From assembly GCA_032191485.1 (NCBI GenBank), contig JAVDOI010000012.1, positions 14,283,640 to 14,347,639 of the forward strand: a stretch of DNA of 64,000 nt, given 5' to 3'. Made by a program: the position numbers and the translations under genes. A model generated the notes under the pieces. It did not search any database. It had not been told where the DNA came from and was given only the letters and a program-made list of their open reading frames with translations. The DNA comes from Leptoclinus maculatus. Lineage: Eukaryota > Chordata > Actinopteri > Perciformes > Stichaeidae. Positions 13,056 to 25,924 of the stretch are shown one piece after another. The stretch's first letter is position 1, and each line of letters begins with the position of its first letter.

Positions 13056-15411
13056 GCTCCTGCAGACGCGAGGGGGGGGGGGGGCCCGCTGTGCTCTCTC
13101 GTCTCCGAGCGGTCTCGTGGACTTTGTTCATTGCAGTTTTGTTTCCAGACTGGACAGGAGCGACCAGAGGAAAGTGTCTTAACTGTGCCTGGTAAGGTTT
13201 GTGCGTATACAACATGTGGCTGAAGGGAGGAGAAGCCACCACAGACGGCAGGATAGCAGAAACCAGAGATCAAACATGTTGTGATGGATTACATAAAAAG
13301 TCAGACTAACTGCATGGTCATCTGTAAACAGCTTCTCAAGGCGTAGTATCAGATATGGGGGCATGAACTGAGCTGAGGTTCGTACGTGTTCAGTGAATCA
13401 GCATTAGAAAGCCCAGCTGTGTGGTGGTGTTTGTCATCTGTCAATCTGAAGGAGCTCTTTGTAAAATAATTGATGGGACAGGTTTGTTTTCACTTACAAG
13501 TAGTGTTTCTTTATTATTATAGGTTTTTTTTAGGTATTTGCATGTCAGTGCTGAACATTCTTTACTTTTTTTCCTTTGCTTTCTTTGCTCTTGTTCTTGA
13601 CTTGTTCCTCTTTCTTTCCACCAACTTTCCATTTTGATATTCATGTCATCCAACCTCACTTTATGCCCGACGTCTTCCCTCGTTAAAACCTGAGCATTTT
13701 TGCCAATATACTGTACTACCTCATCTTGCAGGGCGACAGCGCCCTTAAGAATTTACAAGCCAAGCAAATTAATAATAAAAAGGTAATTTCCATGTATAGT
13801 AAAGAGCAGAACAGGTTGAAAAAAAAAGAATCTGGCCTAAAGGCGAGTCCATGCGACATTTGCTGAGCCGTCTTTTTAACAGAAGACATTTTGACTTGTC
13901 ACAGTAGGAAAATCAAAGGTGTAAATGCAGCAGGGTCTAACTCAAGTTTGCCAATATTAGCTACCATTAGCCACCATAAGCTACTGCTCACAATCAGAAC
14001 AAGTAATCCTAGTAGCCGCAAAATCCCTGACCGTACTGAACTGAATTGAGAATAGTTTGACTTTTAGGAAATAAGCTTATTTGCAGAGAGTTAGATGAGA
14101 AGATTGACACCGTTCACATTCTGTAAAATATGACGTGACAGCCAGGAGCTGGTTAGCTTAGCTTAGCTTAGCACAGAGAGTGGAAACAGGTGGGTAGCAA
14201 CAAATGACAACAACCTATAAGCCTTAACCCATGAAACCACGTGTGTCGTTTTTGCTGTAATTGGAATTGTTACCTTTGGACAGAGCCAGGCTAGCTGTTT
14301 CCCCTTGTTTCCAGTCATTATGCTAAGCTAAGCTAACTGGTTGCCCGGCTGTAAACATTCTCCACTAGAGCGCTAAACCCTTTTTTCCCATAATGTTGAA
14401 CTTTTGCTTTCAAACATACAGTAAAATTAGGGAAAACAAGTATTTTAACATGAAAAAGAGACTGTAATGGTGTACAACCAGGTGCTACTTACTGTATGAT
14501 TTGCCTTCAAAATCCCCTTTCAATGACAATCACTGTATACGTTTAGAGACATTTAAAACGCGTATTTCCTGGCAAGAGTAAAAACCGACATTAATCTAAG
14601 GCAGTGTCTTACATTTTCACATGTTCATCACATTTAGGGGAATTTACCTTCGGTGTTTGTTAACATGGCAAGAAAAAACGAATCAGTATAAATATGTTGA
14701 ATGTGTTTTGCCGTCTTCTAGGGCTCTGAGTTGCATGTAGCACTTGTACAGTAGGCGTCTTAAATGTGGTCCATCAATGAACAGGTTTATCTGCAGTTTA
14801 CGTCATCATCTGTCGGTGTGTTTGGTTGGATATGAATATTGTTTTTTATTTGTGTGTGTGTTTTTTAACAACGTCGCCCGTCGTCTGCGGCAGATTCAGA
14901 AGCTGAAAAAGGAAAAATTCAAAATGCTGCCCTCATATCCAAAACACTGTATCCGTCATCAGTTAGTTAACATGTGGGCTCTGGCGGTGCATGTTCAATA
15001 CTGTGTCTGTTCTAACTCTGTTTACAAAAATCAAACAATATTCTGTTGCCGTTAATCTACGTTAAGCACTCATTCCCATTGAGTTCTGTGTTTTCTTAAC
15101 AGGAAATGGGAAATGTATAGAGTGTAGCTGTGTAGTGTTGTTATCAAGCACAATCATACCATCAACTGCAGTGTAATGTAAATATTGGATAATAATCTCA
15201 TTGTAATTACGATCGTCTGATCTGTGTAACGTTGTACTTGTTGTGTTTATTTAATCTAGACTATTGCGTGTCTCTTTTTCTGTATATATATGATTGTAGG
15301 TTTATTTATGAGAAGTATATTTATCAAACATTAAAGTATGAGGCTATTTATATTCGTTTTGTTTGTATTGCTACGGTCACAGCTGCTTCAAATGTATCAT
15401 CAGTAAATAAA
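13056..15411 (+). other. Probable asic1 3' UTR ending at AATAAA
   Basis: No coding exon is recognised downstream of the asic1 stop. The first clear polyadenylation hexamer in a plausible context is AATAAA at 15406-15411. The region includes a teleost fold-back repeat at about 14045-14360 and otherwise AT-rich sequence. Two splice-site-like segments (13137-13191 and 13735-13781) were considered as alternative tail exons and not adopted. The extent of the UTR is inferred from the hexamer only. Confidence 0.4.
14045..14360. repeat. Teleost fold-back repeat (GGTTAGCTTAGC family)
   Basis: GCTGGTTAGCTTAGCTTAGC near 14150 is mirrored by GCTAAGCTAAGCTAACTGGT near 14325, and GGAAACAGG by the CCCCTTGTTTCC block, so the element can fold on itself. 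It is a familiar non-coding teleost repeat. A second, interrupted copy lies at 42815-43300. Confidence 0.65.
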
Positions 15412-15589
15412 GATGAACAGCTGGGTTGTTGTTGTCAAGCGTCCGCTGCATGAGGTCATGCATCTCAACACAAGTCCGAGTATTAAAGATTGATTATTTT
15501 AGTCTGGTGATGTATAAAATGCAATGGCCTTGAAGCAGTTGTTATATTAAAGATCAAATGCTAACTATACGTTTCTTTTCAGTGGATAG

Positions 15590-16010
15590 AATTTTCTGTT
15601 CATTTTGATCAAGTCCCATCAGTTTGTTCAGACATTCATGGTTCCCAGATAATGTACTGTGATTACTTTGGTGATCCTCTGACTTGTCCTCTAGCGCCAC
15701 CATGATGTTGACATTTGCACACATTCATGTTCCCCTAAAGATGAATTTCAATTACTTTGGTGATCCCTTTACTTTTTATTAAATGCCATCATCAGGTCAA
15801 TTTGTGAAATATGAATAACTAAATCTAACGACATTTCCATCCGCCTCAGTTGTACCTTGTGTTGAGTGCTATATAGCAAATGTTAGCATGTTAACACACT
15901 AACTAAATGCTGAACATGGTAAACATTATACCTGCTAAACATAAACAGCATTGTTGGCATGTTGACGTTAGCATTTAGCCAGATGGCACAGTGACTGTGG
16001 CCTTTTTAGA
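15590..16010 (+). repeat. Teleost interspersed repeat between asic1 and gpd1
   Basis: Contains two TTTGGTGATCC blocks (15668 and 15757), TCTAGCGCCACCATGATG, GCAAATGTTAGCATGTTAAC, TGAACATGGTAAACATTAT and TTGACGTTAGCATTTAGCC in the usual order of the family also seen at 5325 and 6755. It is non-coding and fills much of the intergenic space. Confidence 0.65.
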
Positions 16011-16689
16011 GCGTATTAATTCATTAATATGTTCAGAAGTCATGTAATCAGTAAAGTGAAGGTTGAAACACAAATAAAAACAGTCAGTAAGTTTTTAACT
16101 AGAGGTGCTCAAATGTAAACACATGAGGAAAGAGCATTGCAATATTTGACTTCATGATACTAATGTTTGTGCTGATGGTGCAGATATATATAATCATGAA
16201 AACTCAATAAAGTAAGTTGGATTTTGTTCATAGAAACCAGACATGATGAATCAGGAGTTTTGTAACGTCCTATTCGTCTGTTAGCTCCAACTCTTATGCA
16301 ACAACTTCCCCTTTTGTGTGAGAGTCCTCCAGACAAAACAATTCTTCTCAATGTGCCAGCTATGTTCTTTCTGCACAGTGACTCAACACAAGCTCCCGTG
16401 AGAGAGAAAAGCAAGAATGCATATAATAGAAAGGCTTAGTAGTACACAAGTCAAGGCAAAGCCACAGTGCTTTATTTAAGTTAAAGTAGCATAACATAAC
16501 AAAGAAGGATGTTCAGCTAAATAGACTGTGTCTCAGCTTTTAACAACTTTCTACAACATTAAGCAGTTTAATGTGACTATATCAATGTATCATAGTTCAT
16601 GCACTCAGTAGCCATTGTTCACATGGGGACTTTAGTCCGCATTACTTTAAGCCTACTGACCTCTAATCAGCTGGATGAATGAGTGACCA

Positions 16690-16849
16690 GACCTTTAGAG
16701 GGCGGGTCATCGTCTCCCCTCGGATGAACCAATGAAAAGCGTGCTGCTGCGTGTTGCGTAACTCCACTGCAGGTCCACAGCCGCATACAGTGTCGGCAGT
16801 CAGAGTGCCCTCAACCTGCTATCCATCGGGTTAACTCTGCCTCTCCACA
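16690..16849 (+). promoter_or_regulatory. gpd1 proximal promoter and 5' UTR
   Basis: The 160 bp before the start codon are more GC-rich than their surroundings. They carry GGGCGGG near 16700 (a GC box) and ACCAATGA near 16728 (a CCAAT box). No convincing TATA box is seen. The transcription start cannot be placed from sequence alone. Confidence 0.45.
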
Positions 16850-19800
16850 ATGTCAGCGCCGAAGAAAGTCTGCATCATTGGCTCCGGAAACTGGCAAGTT
16901 GATGCGTTGTCCAACTTTTTAAATACGTTGCATGTTAACCCGGGTGAACCGTTGCTAGCCCGCTTAGCATCACTGGGCAGCCAGCCAGCCAGCCAGCTAA
17001 CGTTAACTAGCAATCAGCCGCTTTTTCTTATGATACAGTGAGAGAAGTTTTAGCATTAACTACTGTGTAGCATTTAATCAACGTTAGCTGCAACATACGC
17101 TCGTTTTATATCATTGATTATATTCACAGGAAACCGGCTGAGTAGACAGAAAACTGACCACATGTCACGATTAACGTTAATCATGACGTGTGTCTGCAAC
17201 GGACACGCAACACGTGAGCTCACTCTGCTTAAAGCCCCACTACAGTATGAATGTGTTATTGTTGTTCTACTGCAATATGCATTGGGCTCACATTCCTCCC
17301 GTCAATGGGTTGTCTCCTCTTTGTGAAGTCGAACCCCATTCAACAGTGTTGTAATTTAAAGTTTAAACTTTGTCGACTTCAAAATCATACAGGAGTGAAA
17401 TGTAATAACAAGCCATGAATGAATACTTTAGTCCTCTGGTAAATTCGGCATAGAGCTTTAGTTCATCAACCAAACACTTTTATTGTTTGAGTTCAAACTT
17501 GTTTTTATACACACTGATAGGATTGTGTCTATTATTTGCAAATAAATCAAGTTTAAAGCTCATTTGTGCTTTATGTATTGTTTTTATGCCAAATTAATGA
17601 TGTGTCTCTTACTATAGTAACATTACTGTTGGGTAAAAGAACATAAAAGCAGTTCTCAATGGAGTTTTTCACACAGTCAGCAACAGAAATACATGTCAGC
17701 TCTTTTTCCTTCGCAGCTCCACAGTAGAAATATGTTTGTTACTTTACAGTCGACATCTAGTCAACAATAGTCATGTCTTTACATTATTGCCAACAGAAGA
17801 TGGCCCCTTCAACAGTCTTATAGTTAAAAGGTACCTTGTTGACTTCAAAGTCCCAGAGGTAAAACATAAAATCAAGCAATTCATTATTGTTTTCTTATGT
17901 TCTCTAGTAAATTTGGCATATAGCTTTAATTTATAAACCAAACAGATGTATTTGATTCGTTAAAACCTCTGTTTTTACACAGTGTTTGTTCAGGACTGTA
18001 GCTATTATTGACAAAAACTAAAGTTCTTATTAAGTGTTCTTATGCCGAATTCATGTGTTGGCCCAAATTATAAGAAGAATTCCTCAAAATCATGAGTAAA
18101 CAAACATAAAATCTGAATAGTTCTCAATGCAGTTTGGCGCAGTGTCGACACATATTTCATCTTATCTTCAGTGCCGGGTCATCCTGCTGGTGATCAAAGA
18201 GCAGCAACGTTCAAAGTGAACCAGTAGGAACCACACGAGGGGCCCTGATTATCAGGAGTCGCATGTTGGTATTATGAACTCTGAGAAGTGATTAACATCT
18301 AGACTTAAAAAGGCAAAATCACTCTGTGTTGGATCTCTTCTGTTTTCTTCTGTTGTCTTCTGTAAATTGAATACTAACCTGTAACTATTAACCATACAGG
18401 GGTTCTGCCATTGCCAAGATAGTGGGTGCCAATGCTGCTCAGAAATCAAATTTCGACACCACCGTAAAGATGTGGGTGTTTGAGGAGACGGTGAACGGGC
18501 GCAAACTGACTGAAATAATCAACAATGACCACGAAAATGTGAAGTACCTTCCTGGGCACAAGCTGCCAGTAAATGTGGTAAGAAACTGTTGGTTTATCAC
18601 CATTTAACAAAATGTGTATTATTATTCTTGTTGCTTTAAATAGCTTCCTCTATGATCACCTCATCATAGATCTTTATACATTTGACCACTCTGGTATCAG
18701 TTTCCTTAATGTTCTCTTAGAGCAGGTTGTTGCACCAGACTTTAATGTCGGTTACATTTGATTTGTACGTGTCGGACCTCTTCCAAAATCACCCTCACCC
18801 TCCGATTCCTCCTCAGCTGGCCGTCTCAGACCTGGTGGAGGCCTCCAGTGATGCAGACATCTTGGTGTTTGTGATCCCGCATCAGTTTGTTGGGAAAGTG
18901 TGTGACACCATAAAGGACAAGATAAAGACCGATGCTCTGGGGATATCTCTCATCAAGGTTGAACTTTACTCTTAGTTTACTTCCATGTTGAAGCCGTAAG
19001 CCAGTTGTGCAGTGTGATCTTTGACCCAAATACCAGCTTCTGTGTATGGCTTCATGTGAACACACTGCTTGTGTGTTTCTGTTCCTCCAGGGCGTAGACG
19101 AGGGGCCTGATGGACTTAGACTCATCTCTGATGTGATCCAGGAGAAGCTTGGCATCAACATGAGTGTGCTGATGGGGGCCAACATTGCCAATGAGGTTGC
19201 TGATGAGAAGTTTTGTGAGACCACCATTGGTTAGTCTGTTCTACATGTTTTTGCTTGCTCAGCTTAGGGATGTTTTGAAGGAAACGCTTATTATTTCATT
19301 AGGACAAATATGCACTTTTTTAAAAGTTACAATAAGCAGGTTTTAGTCTTGAAGCAGGAAGTATGTTTGTTGTGGTTTGTGTTCTCTATCTTTCTGCATC
19401 GTCAGCATAAGGGTGTCATTTTAATCCTACTGTGTTAAATGACAGAGTGGGCTTGTTCAGTTTGACGTGTGCTTTCTACCCGTCTTTGTACGCACCACAT
19501 GACTGCACGCTTTATGGGATTTACCGTTAAGTGTTTGAAAGGATTAATATTGATATCAGTGCTGTGAAATGTTTTAATGTCCTCTAAGAGATGCAAAGTT
19601 ACTGTGTTTTAATTAGGGCTGTAATCAAATTCTCATTCCCAAAAATGACACCTTGTCTGAATAAGTGAATATTGATCGAAGCTTTTGAAAGTCAATGGAA
19701 ACAGCAGCACAATACTTCCTTTTTTTCCATACAAAGCAATATCATTTATAACTAAAGTAACAGAGAGGGTGCTTTGCAAAGGTCTGAAACCAGAGTGGTG

Positions 19801-22800
19801 AGGCCTCAAAACAGGATGTTTTTAGAGAAATGCTTTGAGGTCTTTATTCACCGGTAATTCCAGGATTTTTGCCAAGCAATGAAGTTTGGTTATTGGCCCG
19901 AGAATTAATGATTGCTGTTGTGTCCTCCGTTGTACTAAAGAATCACTTAAGCAGACTTCCAGATACTGGGAATCGTACCAGTTTAAAAGTAAAGTTTTGA
20001 ACTGTGTGTTATTTGCTCAGTGATAAATGGAGTGGGAATCTTAAAAAAACAAACAAATCAAGTCTGCTCCAGTTAAAATCCTGGGATCAATGGTTTGTAA
20101 TGTGTAGCGACAACTCTAAGAGAAACAGGTTGTAATGTGAACTAAGAAGCGTGGTTTAATGAGTACATACAAGTATAATTAATAGATGTAAGAGCCAGTA
20201 AAAATATGCATTAATCCACCGATCCGCTAACTCTTTGCATTCTAGCAGCACTGAGGTCTGAGAGACGAGGACACTGAGTGTGCCGAGCTCTCCTTGGAGC
20301 TCGTCCCGCAGGGAGCAGCTCGTCTTTCTCCAATGCACAGTGGAGGAAAGATCTAGGCTGAATAACTGTAACAATTACATTGTTCCTCGTTGTTAAATAC
20401 GGGGGGAGCCTCTTCTAACGATCACGGTTACAGTAATCAACCGCTTATATGGATCAAAAAGCTTGTGACAGAATCATTCCTGTTCAAATGCTGTAAAGAT
20501 AATTCACTTATAGTAATCAAGTAGTCCGCTTATAGTCTTCATTTTGGGGTCTTTTCGTACTTTTTAAAATCAGGTTGGCTAACGTTAGTTTGATTTAATT
20601 AAACTTTTCTCCCATGATGACTTGCTTCACGGTAACCCGTCTACTTCCAGCTGCGTGCACGTTGACATCATGAAGAGAAAACGACGGTGCACCTGTGGTT
20701 GAAGCCGCTCCTTGTCAAGTGGATTGATAGTGCCCGGTTACGTAATGCCCCTGAAGTGAAACTCTGCCACTGCAGCGTTGGTAGTACTTGCAGACGAACA
20801 ATGCCCCCCCCCCCTCCATGCCGCTCCTTGAGTGAGCGAGGAGCTCCGGCAAAAAGGTTCATCTGTATGCAGCAACCGAGCCGAACGAAAGCCAGCAAAG
20901 CCTCACCTCACCAACGCTCTCTTTTTCATTACTTAATATTCATGTAATATATACACAATGTCAAATTAGGTGGTAATCTGCATTACTAACAGAGAAAAGC
21001 AAAGACTATTGATTATAATAATCAATTTGACTTTGACAGACGCGATCACCATAAGAGGTTTCCAAAGCAAGGAACATATTGACGAACTGATCAGAAGGTG
21101 ATCACGACTCTTCAAAGTCTAAAATCAAAGTATAACTATTTTAAAATGATCGTGACATAAAGTAGATATGCCAAAAGATAACCAGGTTCTTTTTTCTTTT
21201 TTCTGCTGGCAGGGTGTAAGAACAAAGACCACGGGGCTCTCCTGAAGGAACTCATGCAGACCAACAACTTCCGAGTCACCGTGGTAGAAGAGTACGACGT
21301 GGTGGAAATCTGTGGAGCCCTGAAGGTGAGCGTTTTATTACAGAAACACAGCTGCATGCAGCAGAAGGGGGGGGTTCATGCCCGTCACCGTGCTAAATTA
21401 CTATTGTGCAACATTGAAAATACTTTGGCCAAGTGGAACAAGTGTCCATTTAGAGAGCAGCTGCAAAAACACTGATGTACTCAGTAACTCCCGTTACTGC
21501 AGTCCTGTCACGTAGAATGTATCTTTGTAAAAGTAAAAGACAATATAAGATCACACAGTCGGTAAAGAATGCTGAGAAATCACAGAAAGTAATTTAAATC
21601 TCAAAACATTCTAATTGTACCTTCAAACATGACGATATGCTGCTTTTCTCTGTTTTTTATATTTTTGTAAAATGGAATATCTTGAAGGTATGTTGGGAAT
21701 GTAACTATATAAAGCATGCACTTTTATCAAATCTAGACAAAGTGTTGGCATTTAAAATATATGTTTACTATCTGGAGCCTGTTCTCAAGCGTCAGATAGC
21801 TTCTCAGGGTGTCCCATTTCACATATCTCCATCATGTCTTGTGATAGTACTTGTATTTGGTTTTGATAGGGATCCTCCGCTTGGAAAATTAATTAAATTC
21901 CTTGACAGTATTTGAATGCTGTTAAATGTTGATCCTCCAGATAGTCTGCGTCTTGTCCAAAGTATCCAGGAGTGTCTTCAGCTCTTGTATCTAAAAGTAC
22001 AACTTTGCCTCCTCGTCCGTCCTTCAGAACATCGTTGCGGTGGGAGCCGGTTTCTGCGACGGTCTGGGCTTCGGAGACAACACGAAGGCGGCAGTGATCC
22101 GGTTAGGCCTGATGGAGATGATTGCATTCGCCCGCATTTTCTGCACCGCCGGCCCCGTGTCCTCTGCGACCTTCCTGGAGAGCTGCGGTGTGGCCGACCT
22201 CATCACAACCTGCTACGGCGGCCGCAACCGCAAAGTAGCAGAAGCCTTTGTGAAGACGGGGAAGGTGAGCGCTGAGATTAGAGCAAATGCATTTACCGCT
22301 TTTTGGAAAATGTAATGTTTTTTTAATATTGTCTAGAGAAAGTTGGACAAAGACGGACTACACAAACAAAAGAGGACAAAAGCAAACGGAGTACAAGCTT
22401 AGACTGATGGGTAGAAGAGTCAGATTCAGCAGTCAAAGCTCGTGAATAAATAAATACAATAAATATTTAAAATGAGTAGTAAAAGAGCACAACACACGTC
22501 TGTAGGCACACGACCACTGTGGACACACAACGAGCTAAGAAGGAAAACAACAATAAAAACGCTGCTGTCTTTAAATGTCTTTAATAAAAGGTTTAATATT
22601 CGACTACAAGTGGTTGGCAGTAAAGACAAATTAAATAAATTTATATAATTATGAATAACAACCTTGTCAACTTGATAACGAGCTCTAATAGAGTGCGATA
22701 TGTAAATATATTGAACTTCAAAATAAAAGATAATAAAATCTCCTTTTTATCACTATGGAGCTTAAGAAAGGTGTTTAAAATCACGTGTTAATGCAGCTTT

Positions 22801-23606
22801 AACCCACTTTGTTTAAAAATGTTTCATATTTTTATATACTGCAGTTTCTGCTAATATTTTAAGACAAGCAAATCCAAATAGCAGTTAATTAGTCTGATAT
22901 AGCACTATGGCTATCTTACATACTATACTATACTATAGAAATACATATTGTTAGTATTGACTACAATATGAAGCAGAATACTCACAACACTTGTGGCATT
23001 ATTATTATTCCGATGTTTTAAAGACACTTTTACTGTGAAGACACAGCTGTTTTGTGCTTTTTCTCTCCTTCTACCAGCATAACTCTTTCTAAATATAATC
23101 TTATATAATAATGAAAAGGATAAATAATATCTCGCCGTTTTTAGAAAGTAATTATGAAATGATTTAAGCCCGCTGTACCGTACGAAAAGGTAATTTACAG
23201 TCCGCTACTTACTGAAATGCTTTTGGCCCAGAGGGGGGGGGGTGTGTGTGGGTGGACCATCTCTCCTTTTCCATTTAACAAAGAGTCCACCCTTCACGTT
23301 TCTTCTCAGTCCATTGAGGAGCTGGAGAAGGAGATGCTGAACGGCCAGAAGCTGCAGGGACCAGCGACAGCAGCTGAGGTCTATCTCATCCTCGAGCACA
23401 AACACCTCATTGACAAGTAAGTTAAGCAGCAACACGACACACCGGGTCTCATCAGACATCAATCCATCTGTATTCATGCACTCAACAATATCCTCCTCCT
23501 TCCTCCCAGGTTCCCTCTGTTCAATGCAGTGTATCAGATCTGCTTTCAGGGCCATCCAGTCACAGAGTTCATAAGCTGTTTGCAGAACCACCCAGAGCAC
23601 ATGTAA
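16850..23606 (+). CDS. gpd1: Glycerol-3-phosphate dehydrogenase [NAD+], cytoplasmic (complete, 8 exons)
   Basis: Reduces dihydroxyacetone phosphate to glycerol-3-phosphate with NADH in the cytosol, linking glycolysis to lipid synthesis and the glycerophosphate shuttle. Exons: 16850-16893, 18400-18577, 18817-18957, 19091-19229, 21213-21325, 22028-22264, 23310-23416 and 23510-23606; 351 aa, against 349 in human GPD1. The start is the first ATG, giving MSAPKKVCIIGSGNWG with the dinucleotide-binding loop GSGNWG at residues 11-16. MGANIANEVADEKFCETTIG, the catalytic lysine 205 in CGALKNVVAVGAG, YGGRNRKVAEAF with the phosphate-binding arginine, and the C-terminus LQNHPEHM match the family nearly residue for residue. 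Exon 1 joins exon 2 only through a GC-AG intron (donor at 16894). Intron 1 contains an old tandem duplication. Human GPD1 also neighbours ASIC1. Confidence 0.97.
17334..18135 (+). repeat. Diverged tandem duplication (~470-bp period) in gpd1 intron 1
   Basis: Two copies lie head to tail, about 17334-17665 and 17804-18135. Aligned landmarks are CCCCATTCAACAG / CCCCTTCAACAG, CTCTGGTAAATTCGGCATAGAGC / CTCTAGTAAATTTGGCATATAGC as shorter shared blocks, TTTTTATGCCAAATTAATG / TTCTTATGCCGAATTCATG, and CAGTTCTCAATGGAGTTT / TAGTTCTCAATGCAGTTT. Landmark spacing is consistently 469-471 bp. The copies are well diverged and non-coding. Confidence 0.8.
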
Positions 23607-24545
23607 ACAACAACAACAACAAACTGACCAAGTGCCTTTTTAAATGGAGAGCATTAACCTTTTCTCACCTGTTACCGGTCAGAAATAGACGGGGGACCAG
23701 TCACTCCACAGCTGTCGTGCAACCGAGCGGCTCCAGCCAGCGAGGGCAATGTTCACTCTTGAAAAGAGGTTGCGTAACATTTGTGCATGTTCAGCTGTAG
23801 TTTTACCACTTTGTCCTTAACGCTCAGTTTATTTTTAAAGTGCTTTTGTTCATTTCCTGACACATGCATGATGACTTGAAGGGTAATTGATGACGGGGGT
23901 TCTTTACTCATTGATTGACAGATAGCACTTTTTGCCTGAGTTTTTTTGTTTTGTTTTTTAGAAAGCAACCCAATTGAAAACACTAATGAATATATCCAGA
24001 CTTTACTGGATATCAAATTGATCATAATACAATATTTTTCTAAAAATGTTCATTGACTGCCATTCATTCAGTAACATGTTTGTACGATGTTCATATGGCA
24101 CCACATCATGCATTCAGATTTTGGCGAGACCAACCACTCGGGTCAAAGACCTGTTGACGGTTGTTCTGTAAGGAGAGTTGTTGTTATCTAACGTTATTGT
24201 TGCCGTCCAGTGAAAGCCTGTCCATCGAGCTATTGAATCATGTAATACCTCAGATAATTATGTCTTTGTTTGCTCTAAAAGTGTCTTACATAATTCACTG
24301 TTTCCTGTCTTGTACTGTATATTAACATTCTGTCAATCGCACAACTGTTTTTAACATAAAAGCTGACGGTGCCTTAGAATGCTCGGTTGTGTATTCTTGG
24401 CCATTGATTTGTTTTTTTTTGGGTCCAAACCAAAGACTTAACTGCTTAACTTCCAATATTCCATTTGTTTTTGTGACCCTGCCTGATTTTCATTCATTTG
24501 CGGCTCATGTGTTGGTAATTATATCAACTTTTGTCTGTAAATAAA
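23607..24545 (+). other. gpd1 3' UTR
   Basis: Sequence after the gpd1 TAA has no coding signal. It runs to AATAAA at 24540-24545, preceded by TTTTGTCTGTA, a good candidate for the polyadenylation signal. This extent is inferred from the hexamer. Confidence 0.5.
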
Positions 24546-25924
24546 CTAATTCTAATCAAATTAAAATCATCGCTTGAATCCTTTTTCACTCTCTCACACA
24601 TTAGAAAGACATTTATCTCAAACTACAAATCACTGCAGCGGGAATCTTAGTTGGAAGAAATACTGCCAGAATATTCTGTTAACTTTTACATTTAAAAAAA
24701 GCAAAGAACAACAAACTGATTCTCTAAAAACAAACTATCGTAGTGGCAGGAGAATAAAAGTCAAGTGGTCATTTGACAGTATCAGCTCAGTAAACGGTTC
24801 AAACAAGGCTGAAAATGAACTCGTTTATTGTTCTAATAACAAAAGCTTTCATCTCTTATTTAGATAATGTGGTTAATATTGTCGAAGGCTTATTTGAGAA
24901 AATATTTGCATTTTTATGACGTTCTTAGTACATTTTTTATAACGTGTTTTACTAGGACATGATGTATAGCATGATGGACTTTGACTTTTTGTGATACACT
25001 ATGAAGTTTAATGACTTTATGACATTCTTTGTACATTTTTTATAACGTGTTGTACTAGGACATGATGTATAGCATGATGGACTTTGACTTTTTATGACTT
25101 TTTTGTGATACACTATGAAGTTTAATGACTTTTTAGCTTTACAAACTCTACAATGACCTTTTTATTATATACTATGCTTAGACTTTGGACGTCTGGCGTC
25201 TGGACATGTTTATAGTACAATACTATACAATAACATTTGTATGGTATATTATACTTTTTATGGCTTGACATTTTTATGACATACTGACTTTTTCAACATG
25301 CTATATTATGACTTTTTTGGACATGATCCAAAGAGTCTTCGGCTGAGCTCAAATCCAGAAGAATTAAAAATGAGCAATCACCGGCATCGGCTGTGAGAGT
25401 TGTTACTTTGATACGAGCAGATTCAGTGCTCACAGGTTTTTGGTTGTTTTTTTGAATCCATTGAATTTGAAGAAGGGTCACAGGTGGCACGACGAATCTG
25501 GAGTTTTAATTAATATATTTTGTATGTGAAGACATGCAGAGATCACTGGAGTGGATTCAGTTTGCTGGCTAGGAGGGCGGCTGATTACGGATTTGAATGT
25601 CCACTTTGACTCAAATTATTAAACCGATTAGAATTTGGGGGGGGGGGGGGGGTCGCAAGTTAAGGTCACTGACCTCAAAAAACAACATTTGTTGGCTCTC
25701 TCAAGAATTCCGATGCTAATGACAATTTCACACAAACGTCTAACAGCATAAAATGATGAATGGATGACGTTTTGGACAGGCGTGGATGGAAACTGCATCT
25801 CGACTGGTTGGCAGAGGCAGTAAATCTAGTTAACTTTGTAAAAATGAAAGAAGGTAAAACATATTGTGCTTAAAGCAATAAAAACCACAGAGCATGAAAC
25901 ACGTTTACAGAGAAGCAAAGCTAG
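24546..25924. other. Spacer between convergent gpd1 and g6pd ends
   Basis: No gene is seen. It contains a two-copy tandem repeat (24915-25130), more TATGACTTTT-rich sequence up to about 25330, a 16-base G run near 25637, and low-complexity DNA. The g6pd transcript may end near AATAAA on the minus strand, complement of 25925-25930. Confidence 0.5.
24915..25130. repeat. Tandem repeat, ~104-bp unit, two copies
   Basis: The segment TATGACGTTCTTAGTACATT onward at 24915 recurs as TATGACATTCTTTGTACATT at 25019. Both continue through GGACATGATGTATAGCATGA and ACTATGAAGTTTAATGACTT with few differences. The second copy has a short insertion of a further TATGACTTTT motif. Confidence 0.85.

Noticed and set aside
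13137..13191. Splice-site-flanked segment after the asic1 stop as an alternative tail exon
   Set aside because: Joining it to a weak donor within the last exon gives only a short tail ending at once in a stop. The in-frame tail ending in H-V-S-N-F-H is simpler.
13735..13781. CAG-flanked segment with a GTAATT donor as a further asic1 exon
   Set aside because: Its translation has no similarity to known ASIC1 tails, and no partner exon was found.
20400..21110. Possible pogo/Tigger-like or other transposon in gpd1 intron 4 (words such as AACCGCTTATATGGATC)
   Set aside because: Only short motif resemblance. No clear terminal repeats, target duplication or transposase frame could be found by eye.
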